DNA from: JAAYTY01 sp964569245
Lineage (GTDB): Bacteria > Fermentibacterota > Fermentibacteria > Fermentibacterales > Fermentibacteraceae
Direction: 5' to 3'
Length of the DNA: 64,000 nucleotides
NCBI GenBank assembly: GCA_964569245.1
Contig: CAZMTK010000010.1
Span: 1 to 64,000 of the forward strand
Part shown: piece after piece, positions 35,249-43,881 of the stretch
Position numbering within the stretch: position 1 is the first letter of the stretch
How the letters are laid out: each line of letters begins with the position of its first letter
The notes under the pieces: model-generated
Database searches by the model: none
What the model was told of the DNA's origin: nothing
What the model saw: the letters and a program-made list of their open reading frames with translations, nothing else
Made by a program: the position numbers and the translations under genes

Positions 35249-36187
35249 TCACCTCTCGAGAACGAAGTAGCGCAGGCCGAGCCCCCGGTAGCCGAGCCCG
35301 GCAACCGTAGGATAGGCCTGCTGCATGACGTCCACGGCACGCCCGAGGGTGGTGCTCTCCGGGAACATCGTGATGACCTCGATCATCCTGCCGCCGAGCT
35401 CGCGCCGGGCCAGTCTGGTGCTGATCTGCGTCATCACGCTGTCGAACTTGTACTGGCTGAACTGCCCGCCGGTGATGGGCGACGGTATGTCGATGTCGAA
35501 CTCCTCCACCCTGCCGTCTATCCACTGGTCGGTGAAGATGACCTTCACCTGCACGGGCGCGGCAGAGCTGTCAGGCGGATTTGGATCGCTGACGACCAGT
35601 GGTATGCGTACGAAGGAGGTCTGGGTCGAGTCGTTCCAGGCGCAGAGGGCGTTGAGGTTAAGCCTCGCCGCAGCGCCTTCGGCCCTCTTGCGCTCTATGA
35701 AGGCCACCATGGGGCGTATCGGCAGTTCCCTGCGCCCTATGAATCCGACGCTGCTGCCCTCCGGTATCAGGCTCAGGTTCAGGTTTGTGTGGGGTTCAGC
35801 GCTGGTCCCGGTCTCGTTGAGGACATAGACGATGTCCGAGCCGATCCGGATCGGTATGGAGTCGACGGGCAGGTCGGTTTCCATCGAGTCGAAGGCTACC
35901 ACGTCGGGCGGGGTTTCGAGGACCTGGGATCTCTCGAAGCTCAGGATGATGTAGGCTGCCGTCAGTGTGCCCAGGATGCCGAGCCCCACTCCCAGGAGCC
36001 CGGTGCGCGGGGGATGATGAGGGCGAAAGGTGGTGTCGCCCAGGTCCAGGGGCTTGTCGGACCTGCTCCTGAGGGTGGAGCGCTGCTCCGACATCGGCTT
36101 CGTCATGTATTCCAGGTCGAAGCCGCAGTTGGAGCACTTGCCCGTACCCCTGTCACCGTTGTCATGACCGCACACACGGCAGAACAT
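35249..36187 (-). CDS. Zinc-ribbon single-pass membrane protein, unknown function
   Basis: Not a family I recognise. The N-terminus is a zinc ribbon (MFCRVCGHDNGDRGTGKCSNCGF, two CxxC pairs), then about 40 polar residues, one transmembrane helix (about residues 63-82) and an extracytoplasmic domain of about 230 residues with alternating strands. The C-terminus (VDVMQQAYPTVAGLGYRGLGLRYFVLE) is glycine/aromatic rich. ATG 36187 sits 4 bp after the SurA-like lipoprotein stop. 312 aa. The arrangement, a cytoplasmic ribbon with an outer sensor or binding domain, is inferred. Confidence 0.7.
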   Translation of the reverse strand: MFCRVCGHDNGDRGTGKCSNCGFDLEYMTKPMSEQRSTLRSRSDKPLDLGDTTFRPHHPPRTGLLGVGLGILGTLTAAYIILSFERSQVLETPPDVVAFDSMETDLPVDSIPIRIGSDIVYVLNETGTSAEPHTNLNLSLIPEGSSVGFIGRRELPIRPMVAFIERKRAEGAAARLNLNALCAWNDSTQTSFVRIPLVVSDPNPPDSSAAPVQVKVIFTDQWIDGRVEEFDIDIPSPITGGQFSQYKFDSVMTQISTRLARRELGGRMIEVITMFPESTTLGRAVDVMQQAYPTVAGLGYRGLGLRYFVLER

Positions 36188-36191
36188 CGGA

Positions 36192-37850
36192 TCAACCCCC
36201 GGCCTGTGCGGAGCCAGCGGGTATGCTGCCCGAGGGGCTCCTGACGAACCTGTAGAAGAACTCCGAATCGACCTCGCAAGGATACTCAACGCGGAGGCTT
36301 TCTACAAGTACCCCCAGCAGGCTGTCCGTCGCGGACCGCTCCAGCATCTCCGTGAGCTGCCTCCTGGTTTCTTCGAGGCTCGCCTCCCGCTCGGGCACCA
36401 CCTCTACGAGCCGCAGCCAGAGGATGGCTCCGCTCTGAAGCGTGCATGCAGCCGCCTCTCCGGGCTCGAGCGAGAACGCCTTCTCGGAAGCCTCCTCAGG
36501 GAGGTCGGCCCACGCCAGGAGCCTCGTCAGAACGGAATCCCCCGGCTCCAGCAGCGCGGTCACCGGCGACAGCAGCCCTGCGTTCCCGGCAGGGTCGGCG
36601 CCCGCGGAGAGCATCGAGGCCAGAGCTGCGGACTGCTCGGCGCCGACGGCGGCGACGGCTTCGAAGCGCCTTCTCTCCGGAACCAGCAGCATGGCTCTGT
36701 TCGCCTGCCAGGCTGCCACGACCTCCTCCTCGTCGGGCACGGCCCTCGGCCTCAGCACGGAGGCGAACCACGCCTGCAGGACGGGCTCCTCGGCTGCTGA
36801 CCGGAGGACGGCGGCCAGGGCGGGCTGTCTGTCCAGGCCCATTTCCATGGCCCGGCAGGCCATGATGTCGTAGAGACCGATGATGTCCATGTAGCCCCTC
36901 ACCCACTCGGGATCCCTCGCGTCGCGGGGCATGAACGGGGGGATCTCCCTGATGTTCGTCGCCAGAGAGAGAACAGTCCTCTCGCCGCCTCTCCAAGTAT
37001 ATGCGGGCAGGAACGCCTCGGAGTCGGAATATGCTGTGAAGGTCCCCAGCGCATCGAGCGAGTGGGCGGCGATCAGCTCGGGCACCCCGGGGCAGGCCGT
37101 GAGCCCGTAGGCCGAGCGGAGGCTGTCCTCCAGCCCTCTCTTGTACTGCTCGGAGACATGAGCCCAGATGAAGTCGTAGATGCCCTGGCGCTCGACCTCG
37201 TAGCTGCCCTTCGGAACCTCCACGAGGCTGTCGAGCCGGGCGAAGCGCCATCCGGACCTGAAGCACTCGACTTCGGAGACCTCTCCGACGGCGAGCCCGG
37301 CGAGGAGCAGGCTGTCGTCCCGCTGCAGCATCAGGAGGTCTGTCGGCCCTTCCCGACCGTCCCTTCTTCCGGTTCTCGATGCGAATGTCGAGTGGGCGGA
37401 AGCCAGCTCGCCCATGTCCGCCCCCCGGAGGACTAGAGTCCTCAGACTCTCCGCCAGGGCGCTGTCCTCCGTGTTGACGACCGTATAGACCGCCTGCGTG
37501 CCCATCCTCTCGTAGAAGGACCTCACGCTGTCCTCGGGAATGACGATGCTCGAGAGCTTCGTGGAAAGGTATGCGTACTGCAGCCTCTCCCTGCGCCTCT
37601 CGTACATCATGGACTCGACCTCGGGCAGGGTGTCCAGCCCCCTCGCATGAGCGTCGGCCAGCACGAGCTGACGGTCCAGGAATGCCGACATGAAGGCTTC
37701 CATGGCGGTTGAATCGCCCTGGAAGCCCTCGAGCAGGGGAAGCATGTCGGAGCGTGAGAATGCGCGGCTTCCGACCCTCGCAGCGGAGGGTTCGCCGCCG
37801 CACGACATGGCGCAGGCGGCTGCGGCCAGTGTCACAGTGATCCTTCTCAT
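36192..37850 (-). CDS. SurA/PrsA-like parvulin lipoprotein
   Basis: Probable envelope folding factor. The N-terminus is a lipoprotein signal peptide (VTLAAAACAMSCGG, Cys about residue 17). It is followed by a SurA-type N-domain (FMSAFLDRQLVLADAHARGL) and a parvulin-like region around 115-215 (LRGADMGELASAHS, then LAVGEVSEVECFRSGWRFARLDSL). A second, more degenerate repeat occupies the C-terminal half. Isomerase activity is uncertain because the key PPIase residues are not obvious. It has its own promoter and diverges from the DacB gene. 552 aa. Confidence 0.7.
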   Translation of the reverse strand: MRRITVTLAAAACAMSCGGEPSAARVGSRAFSRSDMLPLLEGFQGDSTAMEAFMSAFLDRQLVLADAHARGLDTLPEVESMMYERRRERLQYAYLSTKLSSIVIPEDSVRSFYERMGTQAVYTVVNTEDSALAESLRTLVLRGADMGELASAHSTFASRTGRRDGREGPTDLLMLQRDDSLLLAGLAVGEVSEVECFRSGWRFARLDSLVEVPKGSYEVERQGIYDFIWAHVSEQYKRGLEDSLRSAYGLTACPGVPELIAAHSLDALGTFTAYSDSEAFLPAYTWRGGERTVLSLATNIREIPPFMPRDARDPEWVRGYMDIIGLYDIMACRAMEMGLDRQPALAAVLRSAAEEPVLQAWFASVLRPRAVPDEEEVVAAWQANRAMLLVPERRRFEAVAAVGAEQSAALASMLSAGADPAGNAGLLSPVTALLEPGDSVLTRLLAWADLPEEASEKAFSLEPGEAAACTLQSGAILWLRLVEVVPEREASLEETRRQLTEMLERSATDSLLGVLVESLRVEYPCEVDSEFFYRFVRSPSGSIPAGSAQAGG

Positions 37851-37895
37851 GGCTCCGTCTCCGGAACGGCTGCGGTTGCGCCGAACGACCTTCCA

Positions 37896-37923
37896 AATGT
37901 AGGTTCGGTCGGGCGTCTGTCAA
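37896..37923 (-). promoter_or_regulatory. Promoter of the SurA-like gene operon
   Basis: Minus-strand consensus -35 TTGACA (37918-37923), 16 bp spacer, -10 TACATT (37896-37901), about 45 bp upstream of the lipoprotein ATG in the 101 bp divergent gap shared with DacB. Confidence 0.6.
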
Positions 37924-37951
37924 CAGCGACCGCCGGAGGTTCCGCAGAGCC

Positions 37952-39280
37952 ATGACTTGCACCGTGCTTGCCGCCGTTCTCGCCGCCCTGGAGCTCCCTG
38001 CTCCGAAGCAGTCCTGGCGCACCGGGATGATGGTGCTGGACATGTCTGACGGGAGGGTGCTGGCCGAGATCTGCGCCGACCAGTACTTCAGGCCCGCTTC
38101 GACGATGAAGCTGGTCACCACCCTGTTCGCGCTGGAGGTCCTCGGGCCCTCCCACGTCTACGAGACCCAGGTCCTCGCAGACACGACCGCACGCTCCATC
38201 TTCATAGTGGGAGCGGGAGCCCCGCTGGTGCAGACCGGAGAGATAGCCAGAGCGGCTGTCGAGACTGCAGCCATGCTCGATCCGTCTGCTTCCTGGTCCG
38301 TCTTCTACGACACCGGATGCTTCATGCCGGAGACGCACCTTGCGGGATGGGAGGACGAGGACTGGAACAGGGCCTACTGCCCGCCTGTCGAGGCCCTGCC
38401 TGTGGGCGACAATCTGGTGGAGATCGTGGTTTCCACCGTGGGCGGACAGGTGCGGGCGCTGAAATGGCCGGACCTGCCGGGCCTGGAGATAGAGGCGCGG
38501 ATCGCTGCAGGAAGCGAAGCCCTGTCGGCGTCCGCGATGGGATGGGACGGCTCGGACAACTCGATGGTGGTCTCTGGCTCTATGCCCGGTGGAACAGCGA
38601 GGCGGATCTTCGCGCCCTTCGCGGGAGCCCCCTCCGAATTCGCTCTGATGTTCTCCGAAGAGCTCGCGGCAAACGGCATCGAGATCGAGGAGGTAGGTCC
38701 CGGAAACGCTCCGGACTCGCCGGGACTGCGGACGGTTTCCGAGATAAGATCGGACGAGCTGTCCTCGATCCTGTGCGACATGAACAAATGGAGCATGAAC
38801 GGCGTGGCCGAGCAGGTGCTGAGAACGGCTGGGCTGGCTGTCACGGGCGAGCCGGCGACCACTGCCGCGGCATGCGACCTCGCCGGTGCGATGCTTCGGC
38901 GGCTCACCCCCGGATGCACGTCTTTCCAGCTTGCCGACGGCTCGGGACTCTCCAGGCTGAACCGGCTGTCGCCCTCCAATCTCGCAGCAGTGGTCGCGGC
39001 AGGAGCGAGCTCGATGGAATGGGGACCCGAGTTCCTCGCCTCTCTTGCGGTGAACGGCGTGGACGGCACGCTGAGGTCGAGGCTCTCCGATCTGCCTCCG
39101 GGGGCCTTCAGGGGCAAGACCGGCACCCTGAGCGACACATGCACGCTGGCCGGCGTGGTGTCCACCTCGTCGGGAAGGCGGCTCGCGGTGGCGATCCTCG
39201 CCGAGACCCCGAGTGGAGACGTCCTTGCCGCGAAGGCATGGCAGGACGACGTGATCAGGGCTCTCTACAGAGGGGTCTGA
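37952..39280 (+). CDS. dacB: D-alanyl-D-alanine carboxypeptidase/endopeptidase (PBP4 family)
   Basis: Periplasmic class C penicillin-binding protein (peptidase S13) that trims or cleaves peptidoglycan cross-links. A short signal-like N-terminus is followed by the active-site motifs S50-T-M-K53, S281-M-N283 and K389-T-G391, in the expected order and spacing, with the S13 insertion domain between the first two. It is the only protein gene on the plus strand apart from rpmB. Its 3' end overlaps the convergent glycosyltransferase gene by 16 bp. 442 aa. Confidence 0.92.
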   Translation: MTCTVLAAVLAALELPAPKQSWRTGMMVLDMSDGRVLAEICADQYFRPASTMKLVTTLFALEVLGPSHVYETQVLADTTARSIFIVGAGAPLVQTGEIARAAVETAAMLDPSASWSVFYDTGCFMPETHLAGWEDEDWNRAYCPPVEALPVGDNLVEIVVSTVGGQVRALKWPDLPGLEIEARIAAGSEALSASAMGWDGSDNSMVVSGSMPGGTARRIFAPFAGAPSEFALMFSEELAANGIEIEEVGPGNAPDSPGLRTVSEIRSDELSSILCDMNKWSMNGVAEQVLRTAGLAVTGEPATTAAACDLAGAMLRRLTPGCTSFQLADGSGLSRLNRLSPSNLAAVVAAGASSMEWGPEFLASLAVNGVDGTLRSRLSDLPPGAFRGKTGTLSDTCTLAGVVSTSSGRRLAVAILAETPSGDVLAAKAWQDDVIRALYRGV

Positions 39281-40020
39281 GCCCTGGAACGGCGTTCGGG
39301 TCCCGTGCCGAGCAGCCTGGAGGCGGTCAGGCGCAGGGGTGTCAGAGCCGACTCCAGCAGGACCCCAGCCGAGATCTTGCTTGCACCGCTGCGCCGCTCC
39401 ACGAAGACTATCGGAACCTCCGAGACCATGCCGCCGCTCCTCCAGACCCTGTAGAGCATCTCCACGAGGAAGGCATAGCCCGAAGCCCTGATGCCGGATG
39501 AGAGGAACAGGGGCAGCAGGCGCGACCTGAAGCCCCTGAACCCGCTGGTGCAGTCGCTGAACGGCATTCCGGTGGCCAGCCTGACATAGGCATTGGCGGC
39601 ATAGGACAGATTGAGCCTCAGGATGGACCAGTTCAGCACGCTCACACCCCTCAGATAGCGGGAGCCCAGAGCGAGGTCGCCGTCGTCGAGAGCCCGGTCT
39701 AGATCCGCCAGATGCCTGGGCTGGTGTGACAGGTCGGCATCCATCATGAATATCCTGTCCCAGGCTCCTTCGGAAGCCACGAGCGAGAAGGCTTCGGAGT
39801 ACGCCCTGCCAAGACCCTGTCGGCCTGGACGGGACAGGATCCTCACGCGGGGATCGCCCCTCATGATCTCGCTGATGACATCCGCGGTCCCGTCCGGGGA
39901 GGAATCGTCTATGAACAGGAGGTCGAAGTCGCACGACTCCCTGATGGAGGCGTGCAGCTCCCGGACGTTCCCGGCCTCGTTGTAGGTCGGAATCAGGACG
40001 ATCCCGGCTGGCGGGCTCAG
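39265..40020 (-). CDS. Family 2 glycosyltransferase (dolichol-phosphate mannosyltransferase-like)
   Basis: GT-A glycosyltransferase of the polyprenol-phosphate sugar synthase type. Motifs: IVLIPTYNEAGNV at the very N-terminus, LLFIDDSSPDGT, the metal-binding MMDADLSHQP (DxD-like) and CTSGFRGFR. No C-terminal membrane helices are present, so it is soluble or peripheral. Start choice: the first ordinary start (ATG 39864) would delete the nucleotide-binding strand. The frame is open upstream, and the only plausible start is CTG 40020, overlapping the efp stop as CTGA. 251 aa, family size. Confidence 0.85.
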   Translation of the reverse strand: MSPPAGIVLIPTYNEAGNVRELHASIRESCDFDLLFIDDSSPDGTADVISEIMRGDPRVRILSRPGRQGLGRAYSEAFSLVASEGAWDRIFMMDADLSHQPRHLADLDRALDDGDLALGSRYLRGVSVLNWSILRLNLSYAANAYVRLATGMPFSDCTSGFRGFRSRLLPLFLSSGIRASGYAFLVEMLYRVWRSGGMVSEVPIVFVERRSGASKISAGVLLESALTPLRLTASRLLGTGPERRSRAQTPL

Positions 40021-40580
40021 GCCTTCACCCGCTCGATGTAGCCGTCGTTCCTGGTGTCTATGCGTATCCTCTCGCCCTCGCGGATGAAGAGAGGGACCTG
40101 GACGACAAGGCCGGTTTCGAGAGTGGCGGGCTTGGACCCGCCGCTGGCCGTGTCACCCTTCAGCCCGGGGTCAGTCCGGACGACCGTCAGATCGACGAAG
40201 GTCGGGGGCTCGACCATGATGGGCTCGGAGCCGTTGAACAGAACCTCGAGACTCGTGTTCTCGACCAGGTATCTGAGCGCGTCTCCGACGACCTGGGAAG
40301 GGAGGGTCGTCTGCTCGAACGACGCGGGGTCCATGACGACGATGCCGTCATCGGACCTGTACAGCATCTCGAAGGACCTGCGCTCGAGACGCACGTCCTT
40401 GACCTTCTCGCCCGCACGCCAGGTTCTGTCGAGGACCTTGCCGCTGGGAACCTCCCTGAGCTTCGTCCGGACGAAGGCCGGGCCCTTCCCGGGCTTCACG
40501 TGCTGGAACTCGAGGACCTGGAACAGATTGCCGTCCACCTCGATGACCACGCCGCGTCGGAGATCGTTGCTTGAAATCAT
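40017..40580 (-). CDS. efp: Elongation factor P
   Basis: Relieves ribosome stalling at polyproline. N-terminal KOW-like domain with the modifiable lysine in KPGKGPAFV (about residue 32), then two OB-like domains (FVDLTVVRTDPGLKGDTASGGSKPATLETG, IRIDTRNDGYIERV). 187 aa. No epmA/epmB-type modification genes are nearby. ATG with GGAAGG upstream, 18 bp after aroQ. Confidence 0.96.
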   Translation of the reverse strand: MISSNDLRRGVVIEVDGNLFQVLEFQHVKPGKGPAFVRTKLREVPSGKVLDRTWRAGEKVKDVRLERRSFEMLYRSDDGIVVMDPASFEQTTLPSQVVGDALRYLVENTSLEVLFNGSEPIMVEPPTFVDLTVVRTDPGLKGDTASGGSKPATLETGLVVQVPLFIREGERIRIDTRNDGYIERVKA

Positions 40581-40598
40581 CGGGAACCTTCCGTGGCT

Positions 40599-41057
40599 TC
40601 AGGCGCGGGACGATCCGCCCGGCCTGGCGATGACCTCGAGGGCGAGCCTGTAGCCTTCGAGCCCTGCGCCAGCGATGAGGACGTCGGCAGATCTCGCCGT
40701 GACCAGCCTTCGACGCAGGGGCTCCCTCGAGATGACCTGGCTGATGTGGACTTCTACCACCCTTCCCGGGAAGGCTTCCATCGCATCCATGACGGCCACA
40801 GAGGTGTGGGAGTAGCCGCCGGGATTGATGACAAGGGAGCCGCACCGGGGGGACGATGACCAGATGGCGGACACGAGATCGCCTTCGCCGTCGTGCTGGG
40901 AGTATTCGACTTCCAGGCCGAGCTCGCCCGCCCACGAGGCGAGGAGTCTCCTGAGATCGGCTTCCGAGCGGCTTCCGTAGATCTCCGGCTGGCGCCTGCC
41001 CAGGGCGCCGAGACCCGGGCCGTTCAGCACCGCCACTCTCGAGGCGGCCTCGCTCAC
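40599..41057 (-). CDS. aroQ: Type II 3-dehydroquinate dehydratase
   Basis: Converts 3-dehydroquinate to 3-dehydroshikimate in the shikimate pathway. Family landmarks are LNGPGLGALGRRQPEIYG, INPGGYSHTS and VEVHISQVISREPLRRR. The catalytic Tyr (about residue 27) and Arg (22) and the His of EVHIS are kept, but the Asn of the usual NGPN is Gly (residue 15). 152 aa. GTG start overlaps the TPR gene stop as GTGA. Confidence 0.88.
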   Translation of the reverse strand: MSEAASRVAVLNGPGLGALGRRQPEIYGSRSEADLRRLLASWAGELGLEVEYSQHDGEGDLVSAIWSSSPRCGSLVINPGGYSHTSVAVMDAMEAFPGRVVEVHISQVISREPLRRRLVTARSADVLIAGAGLEGYRLALEVIARPGGSSRA

Positions 41058-42454
41058 TGCTCCTCCTGCCTGAAGGGCTCCAGGCCCAGCTCCTCCCTCT
41101 CCTCGGGGCTGAAAAGGTCGAGAAGGCTCCTGGGCTCCCTGCGCGGCATGGCCTGCCTCTGAGCTTGAGCCGGGGTTCTTTCGGGCGCCTGGCGGTCAGA
41201 GGGAGCAGGAGACGGGGCCGAAGGCCCCAGGGCGGGTGCTCCGGACTCCGTTGCAGAACCGGCTTCGACGGAGGGCTCGGCGGTCGGAGCCTGCCGGGGG
41301 GTCTGGGCTTCGATTATCCTCTCCATCCTGTCGGTCCTGGGGAAGACGTCCGGCGCCGCCCGCAACGGGGTTTCCGCGGCCGCCTCGTCCGTCGCGGCAT
41401 GCGGCCCAGGCTCCCCAGACACGGCGGGAGCAGTGTCCAGACCGGCAGCCGAACGTATCCAGTCGAAGCCGGCCTTGAGCGAGGAATCCGATGCGGGTGT
41501 CGGAGGCTCGGGCGAGGCCGGAGGCGCGCTTACAGGAGCATCAGGGGCAAGCGGGGCCGGCGAGCCGCCTTCAGCGGGCATGTCGCGCCTGCCGATGTCG
41601 CCGATTCCAAACGCTCCGGCAAGGATGCCTTCAGGGCTTTCCGAGAGCGGGGGCGCTGCGGGTTCCGGCTCAATGGCAGCGCGGGATTCCTCTGAAGGCG
41701 CTGGAATCGATCCCGGGCCAGGGGCTTCCGGCTCCCCAGGCTCGGCTGTGGCGATGAGGGGAGTGAAGAGCGGCAGGTCGGAAGGAGCGGCCTGAGCGGG
41801 TTCCGCCTCCGGGCCGGGCTCTTCCTCCGACTGACGGGAGACCGGAGGTTCCTCCTTCGCCGCTCCTGCCGGGGCAGGTCCGTCTCCCTCGAAGGATGCG
41901 GAGGAGACCGTCATCTGTGCAGCGGGAACGGGACCGAGGACCTCTTCGTGAGGAGGGGGCGAAGCTGGAGCTTCTGAAGGCTGCGTCTCCATGCCGCCGG
42001 CGGGCTCCTCCACAGGGGAGGCGGCGGGAGCATGCGAAGCGCTCCTCGCCTCCCTTGCCTTCGCCAGGAGCTTCTCGGCGTCCTGGTCGGCGGGGTTCTC
42101 GAAGAGGTAGTCTCCGAGGAGCCTCTCGGCATCATCGTATCTCTGCTGCTCGTATGCGATCTCGCCCACGGCGCGAAGAGCGACGAGGTTGAGCGGATCG
42201 GCGGCGAGGACCTTCTGGAAGCACTCGAGGGCGAGGGCGCTTTCTCCCGACTCGCGCCTGCATCTCGCGCAGGCGAGGTTGATCTGCACGTTGGCAGGCC
42301 ACTCCTCCAGGCCTCTGGAGGCGACGTCGAGCGCCTCGCTGATTCTGCCGGCAAGCCGCAGCCTGTCGGCGAGACGCGCGCACACCACGGCGCTGGGATT
42401 GGCGATCCAGTCGTCGTAGAGCTGCTTTATCTCGACCTCAAGAGCGTCGGCCAT
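41054..42454 (-). CDS. TPR protein with long Pro/Ala/Glu-rich tail
   Basis: Function unknown. Residues 1-135 form about three to four TPR-like helical repeats (RISEALDVASRGLEEWPANVQINLACARC, ALECFQKVLAADPLNLVALRAVGEIAYEQQRYDDAERLLGDYL). Residues about 140-440 are low-complexity Pro/Ala/Ser/Glu, very probably disordered. The C-terminus ends in a short acidic motif (SLLDLFSPEEREELGLEPF). Likely a protein-interaction scaffold. ATG with GGAGGGG upstream, 4 bp after the preceding lipoprotein gene. 466 aa. Confidence 0.75.
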   Translation of the reverse strand: MADALEVEIKQLYDDWIANPSAVVCARLADRLRLAGRISEALDVASRGLEEWPANVQINLACARCRRESGESALALECFQKVLAADPLNLVALRAVGEIAYEQQRYDDAERLLGDYLFENPADQDAEKLLAKAREARSASHAPAASPVEEPAGGMETQPSEAPASPPPHEEVLGPVPAAQMTVSSASFEGDGPAPAGAAKEEPPVSRQSEEEPGPEAEPAQAAPSDLPLFTPLIATAEPGEPEAPGPGSIPAPSEESRAAIEPEPAAPPLSESPEGILAGAFGIGDIGRRDMPAEGGSPAPLAPDAPVSAPPASPEPPTPASDSSLKAGFDWIRSAAGLDTAPAVSGEPGPHAATDEAAAETPLRAAPDVFPRTDRMERIIEAQTPRQAPTAEPSVEAGSATESGAPALGPSAPSPAPSDRQAPERTPAQAQRQAMPRREPRSLLDLFSPEEREELGLEPFRQEEQ

Positions 42455-42458
42455 GTCA

Positions 42459-43418
42459 TCACCCCTCCGGGACGAAAGTTTTCATGATCAGGCGGCCCTC
42501 CCGGATGTAGAGCTCCTTCTCCTCGCCGGGGTTGTACACCTCGGCGTCCAGGATGTACCTCCTGCTTCCGGCCTGCAGAACATAGCTGGCGAAGGCTCCT
42601 GCGTTGACATGCTCAGGGTTGCGCCAGGCGCCGACGAGCTCCCATCCCCGCGCACCGGCGAAGGCGCAGGGGGAGACTGACAGCCTTGCCCTGTCCACCG
42701 AATCGGCCGAGGCGTCGTAGAAGAACCTCCTGGCCATCTCCTGGCGCCACCCGACGGCCTCCTCGGCTGTCGGCAGGGAGTCCGATTCCAGCCAGCGGAC
42801 GCTGATCATCACGAGGCCCTCGTCGTCCACCCTGCGCTGGAACTGCACGAAGCCCCTCTCCGGGTCCCACTCGGTGGTTCTGTACGCCCTGGGCACGTCC
42901 ATGACGAAGCCGAGGGATGCCAGGCTGTCCATTCTTTCGGGGCTGCTCATCTGCGTGGATACGAAGCTCTGGTAGATGTAGGCGCGGAGGTGCTCCTCGT
43001 AGGCGGATTCCAGGCTGTCCGAGAGGGCGCTGACATCAGCCGAGCCGGGCACCGCGGCGAAAACCCTCTGGCCCGTCGCCCAGACGTCCCTGCCTTCGAG
43101 GAAAGTGCCGCAGCGCGTGAGCTTCCCGGAGACGGCGGCGGGCTCGGAGCCCTCGTTCGCGATGATGAGGACGGTCCTGTATCTCCTGAGATCCCCGGCG
43201 AACGAACCCGCGGGGACGAACGAGAACGAGAAGACCGGCTCGGCATAGACGGTGTTCACGAACTTCTGCAGGGAATCGGAGAACGCTGATGCGGCTGCAT
43301 CGCTTCCGTCGGGGTACACTATCAGCACTCCCTCGAGAGGCCCCATGCTGTCCTTCTTCATGCAGCCTGAAGAGATCGCGATCAGAACCGCCGCCAGCAC
43401 CGGCCTTCGGGCGTTCAC
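42459..43418 (-). CDS. DUF4837-like lipoprotein
   Basis: Predicted outer- or inner-membrane lipoprotein: signal peptide VLAAVLIAISSGC with the lipobox Cys at about residue 19. The globular part (LEGVLIVYPDGSDAAASAFSDSLQKF, GRDVWATGQRVFA, later RRYILDAEVYNPGEEKELYIREGRLIMKTF) reminds me of the DUF4837 lipoproteins of Bacteroidetes. That match is from memory and uncertain. No catalytic motif is visible. GTG 43418 overlaps the upstream membrane protein stop as GTGA. 319 aa. Confidence 0.65.
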   Translation of the reverse strand: MNARRPVLAAVLIAISSGCMKKDSMGPLEGVLIVYPDGSDAAASAFSDSLQKFVNTVYAEPVFSFSFVPAGSFAGDLRRYRTVLIIANEGSEPAAVSGKLTRCGTFLEGRDVWATGQRVFAAVPGSADVSALSDSLESAYEEHLRAYIYQSFVSTQMSSPERMDSLASLGFVMDVPRAYRTTEWDPERGFVQFQRRVDDEGLVMISVRWLESDSLPTAEEAVGWRQEMARRFFYDASADSVDRARLSVSPCAFAGARGWELVGAWRNPEHVNAGAFASYVLQAGSRRYILDAEVYNPGEEKELYIREGRLIMKTFVPEG

Positions 43419-43771
43419 CTCTTCCTCCTCCTGGAAACGAGCGGCGCAATAAGCCTTCCAGCAGCCACCACCGCCGGCAGGTAGCGCAAGAGGCCTGTCA
43501 GGGCGATTCTGGCGCCGTCCCGCGGCACCACTTCGACCAGGCTCCTCGCCGCAGCGGCTGTCCGTCCTATCTCGGAGCTGGTCCTGCCGATCTCCTCGAT
43601 CAGCCCGGCGACTCTCGGAGCGAGGGCATCCACATCCCCCCTGAGTCTCTCGACCGTCCTCTCGAGCCCGAAGATCGTGCGCTGAAGCCTGAATGCCGCA
43701 GCGACTAGGATCAGCAGCCCGGCCCAGATTCCTAGCACGCCGGCGAGAACAAGAACCTCCAGTGTGCTCAT
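43415..43771 (-). CDS. DUF948-like small membrane protein
   Basis: One N-terminal transmembrane helix (VLVLAGVLGIWAGLLILVAAAF, about residues 6-27) followed by a coiled coil (LQRTIFGLERTVERLRGDV ... LIEEIGRTSSEIGRTAAAA) and a basic C-terminus. This resembles DUF948/YtxG-type proteins of unknown function. ATG 43771 is chosen for its GGAGG. 118 aa. The 110 bp between it and folD has no clear terminator or promoter, only an AT-rich patch near 43855. Confidence 0.65.
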   Translation of the reverse strand: MSTLEVLVLAGVLGIWAGLLILVAAAFRLQRTIFGLERTVERLRGDVDALAPRVAGLIEEIGRTSSEIGRTAAAARSLVEVVPRDGARIALTGLLRYLPAVVAAGRLIAPLVSRRRKR

Positions 43772-43881
43772 AGCCACCTCCACCGGCTGCTAGACGCCAT
43801 TCCGGCATCCGGGGGAGCCGGAGCCCGGAACCCGGTCGGCATATGCCCGCCAGTAGTTTAATATCTTCTTCCGCGGGCCTG

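Noticed and set aside
36192..37850. Calling the lipoprotein a true SurA isomerase
   Set aside because: The parvulin-like region is recognisable but divergent, and the active-site residues cannot be assigned by eye, so only a SurA/PrsA-like label is given.
37847..39934. Long minus-strand open frame (about 695 codons) opposite dacB
   Set aside because: It is the mirror frame of a clear PBP4 gene with all catalytic motifs. The translation is Arg/Gly-rich low-complexity sequence with no domain, a usual artefact in GC-rich DNA.
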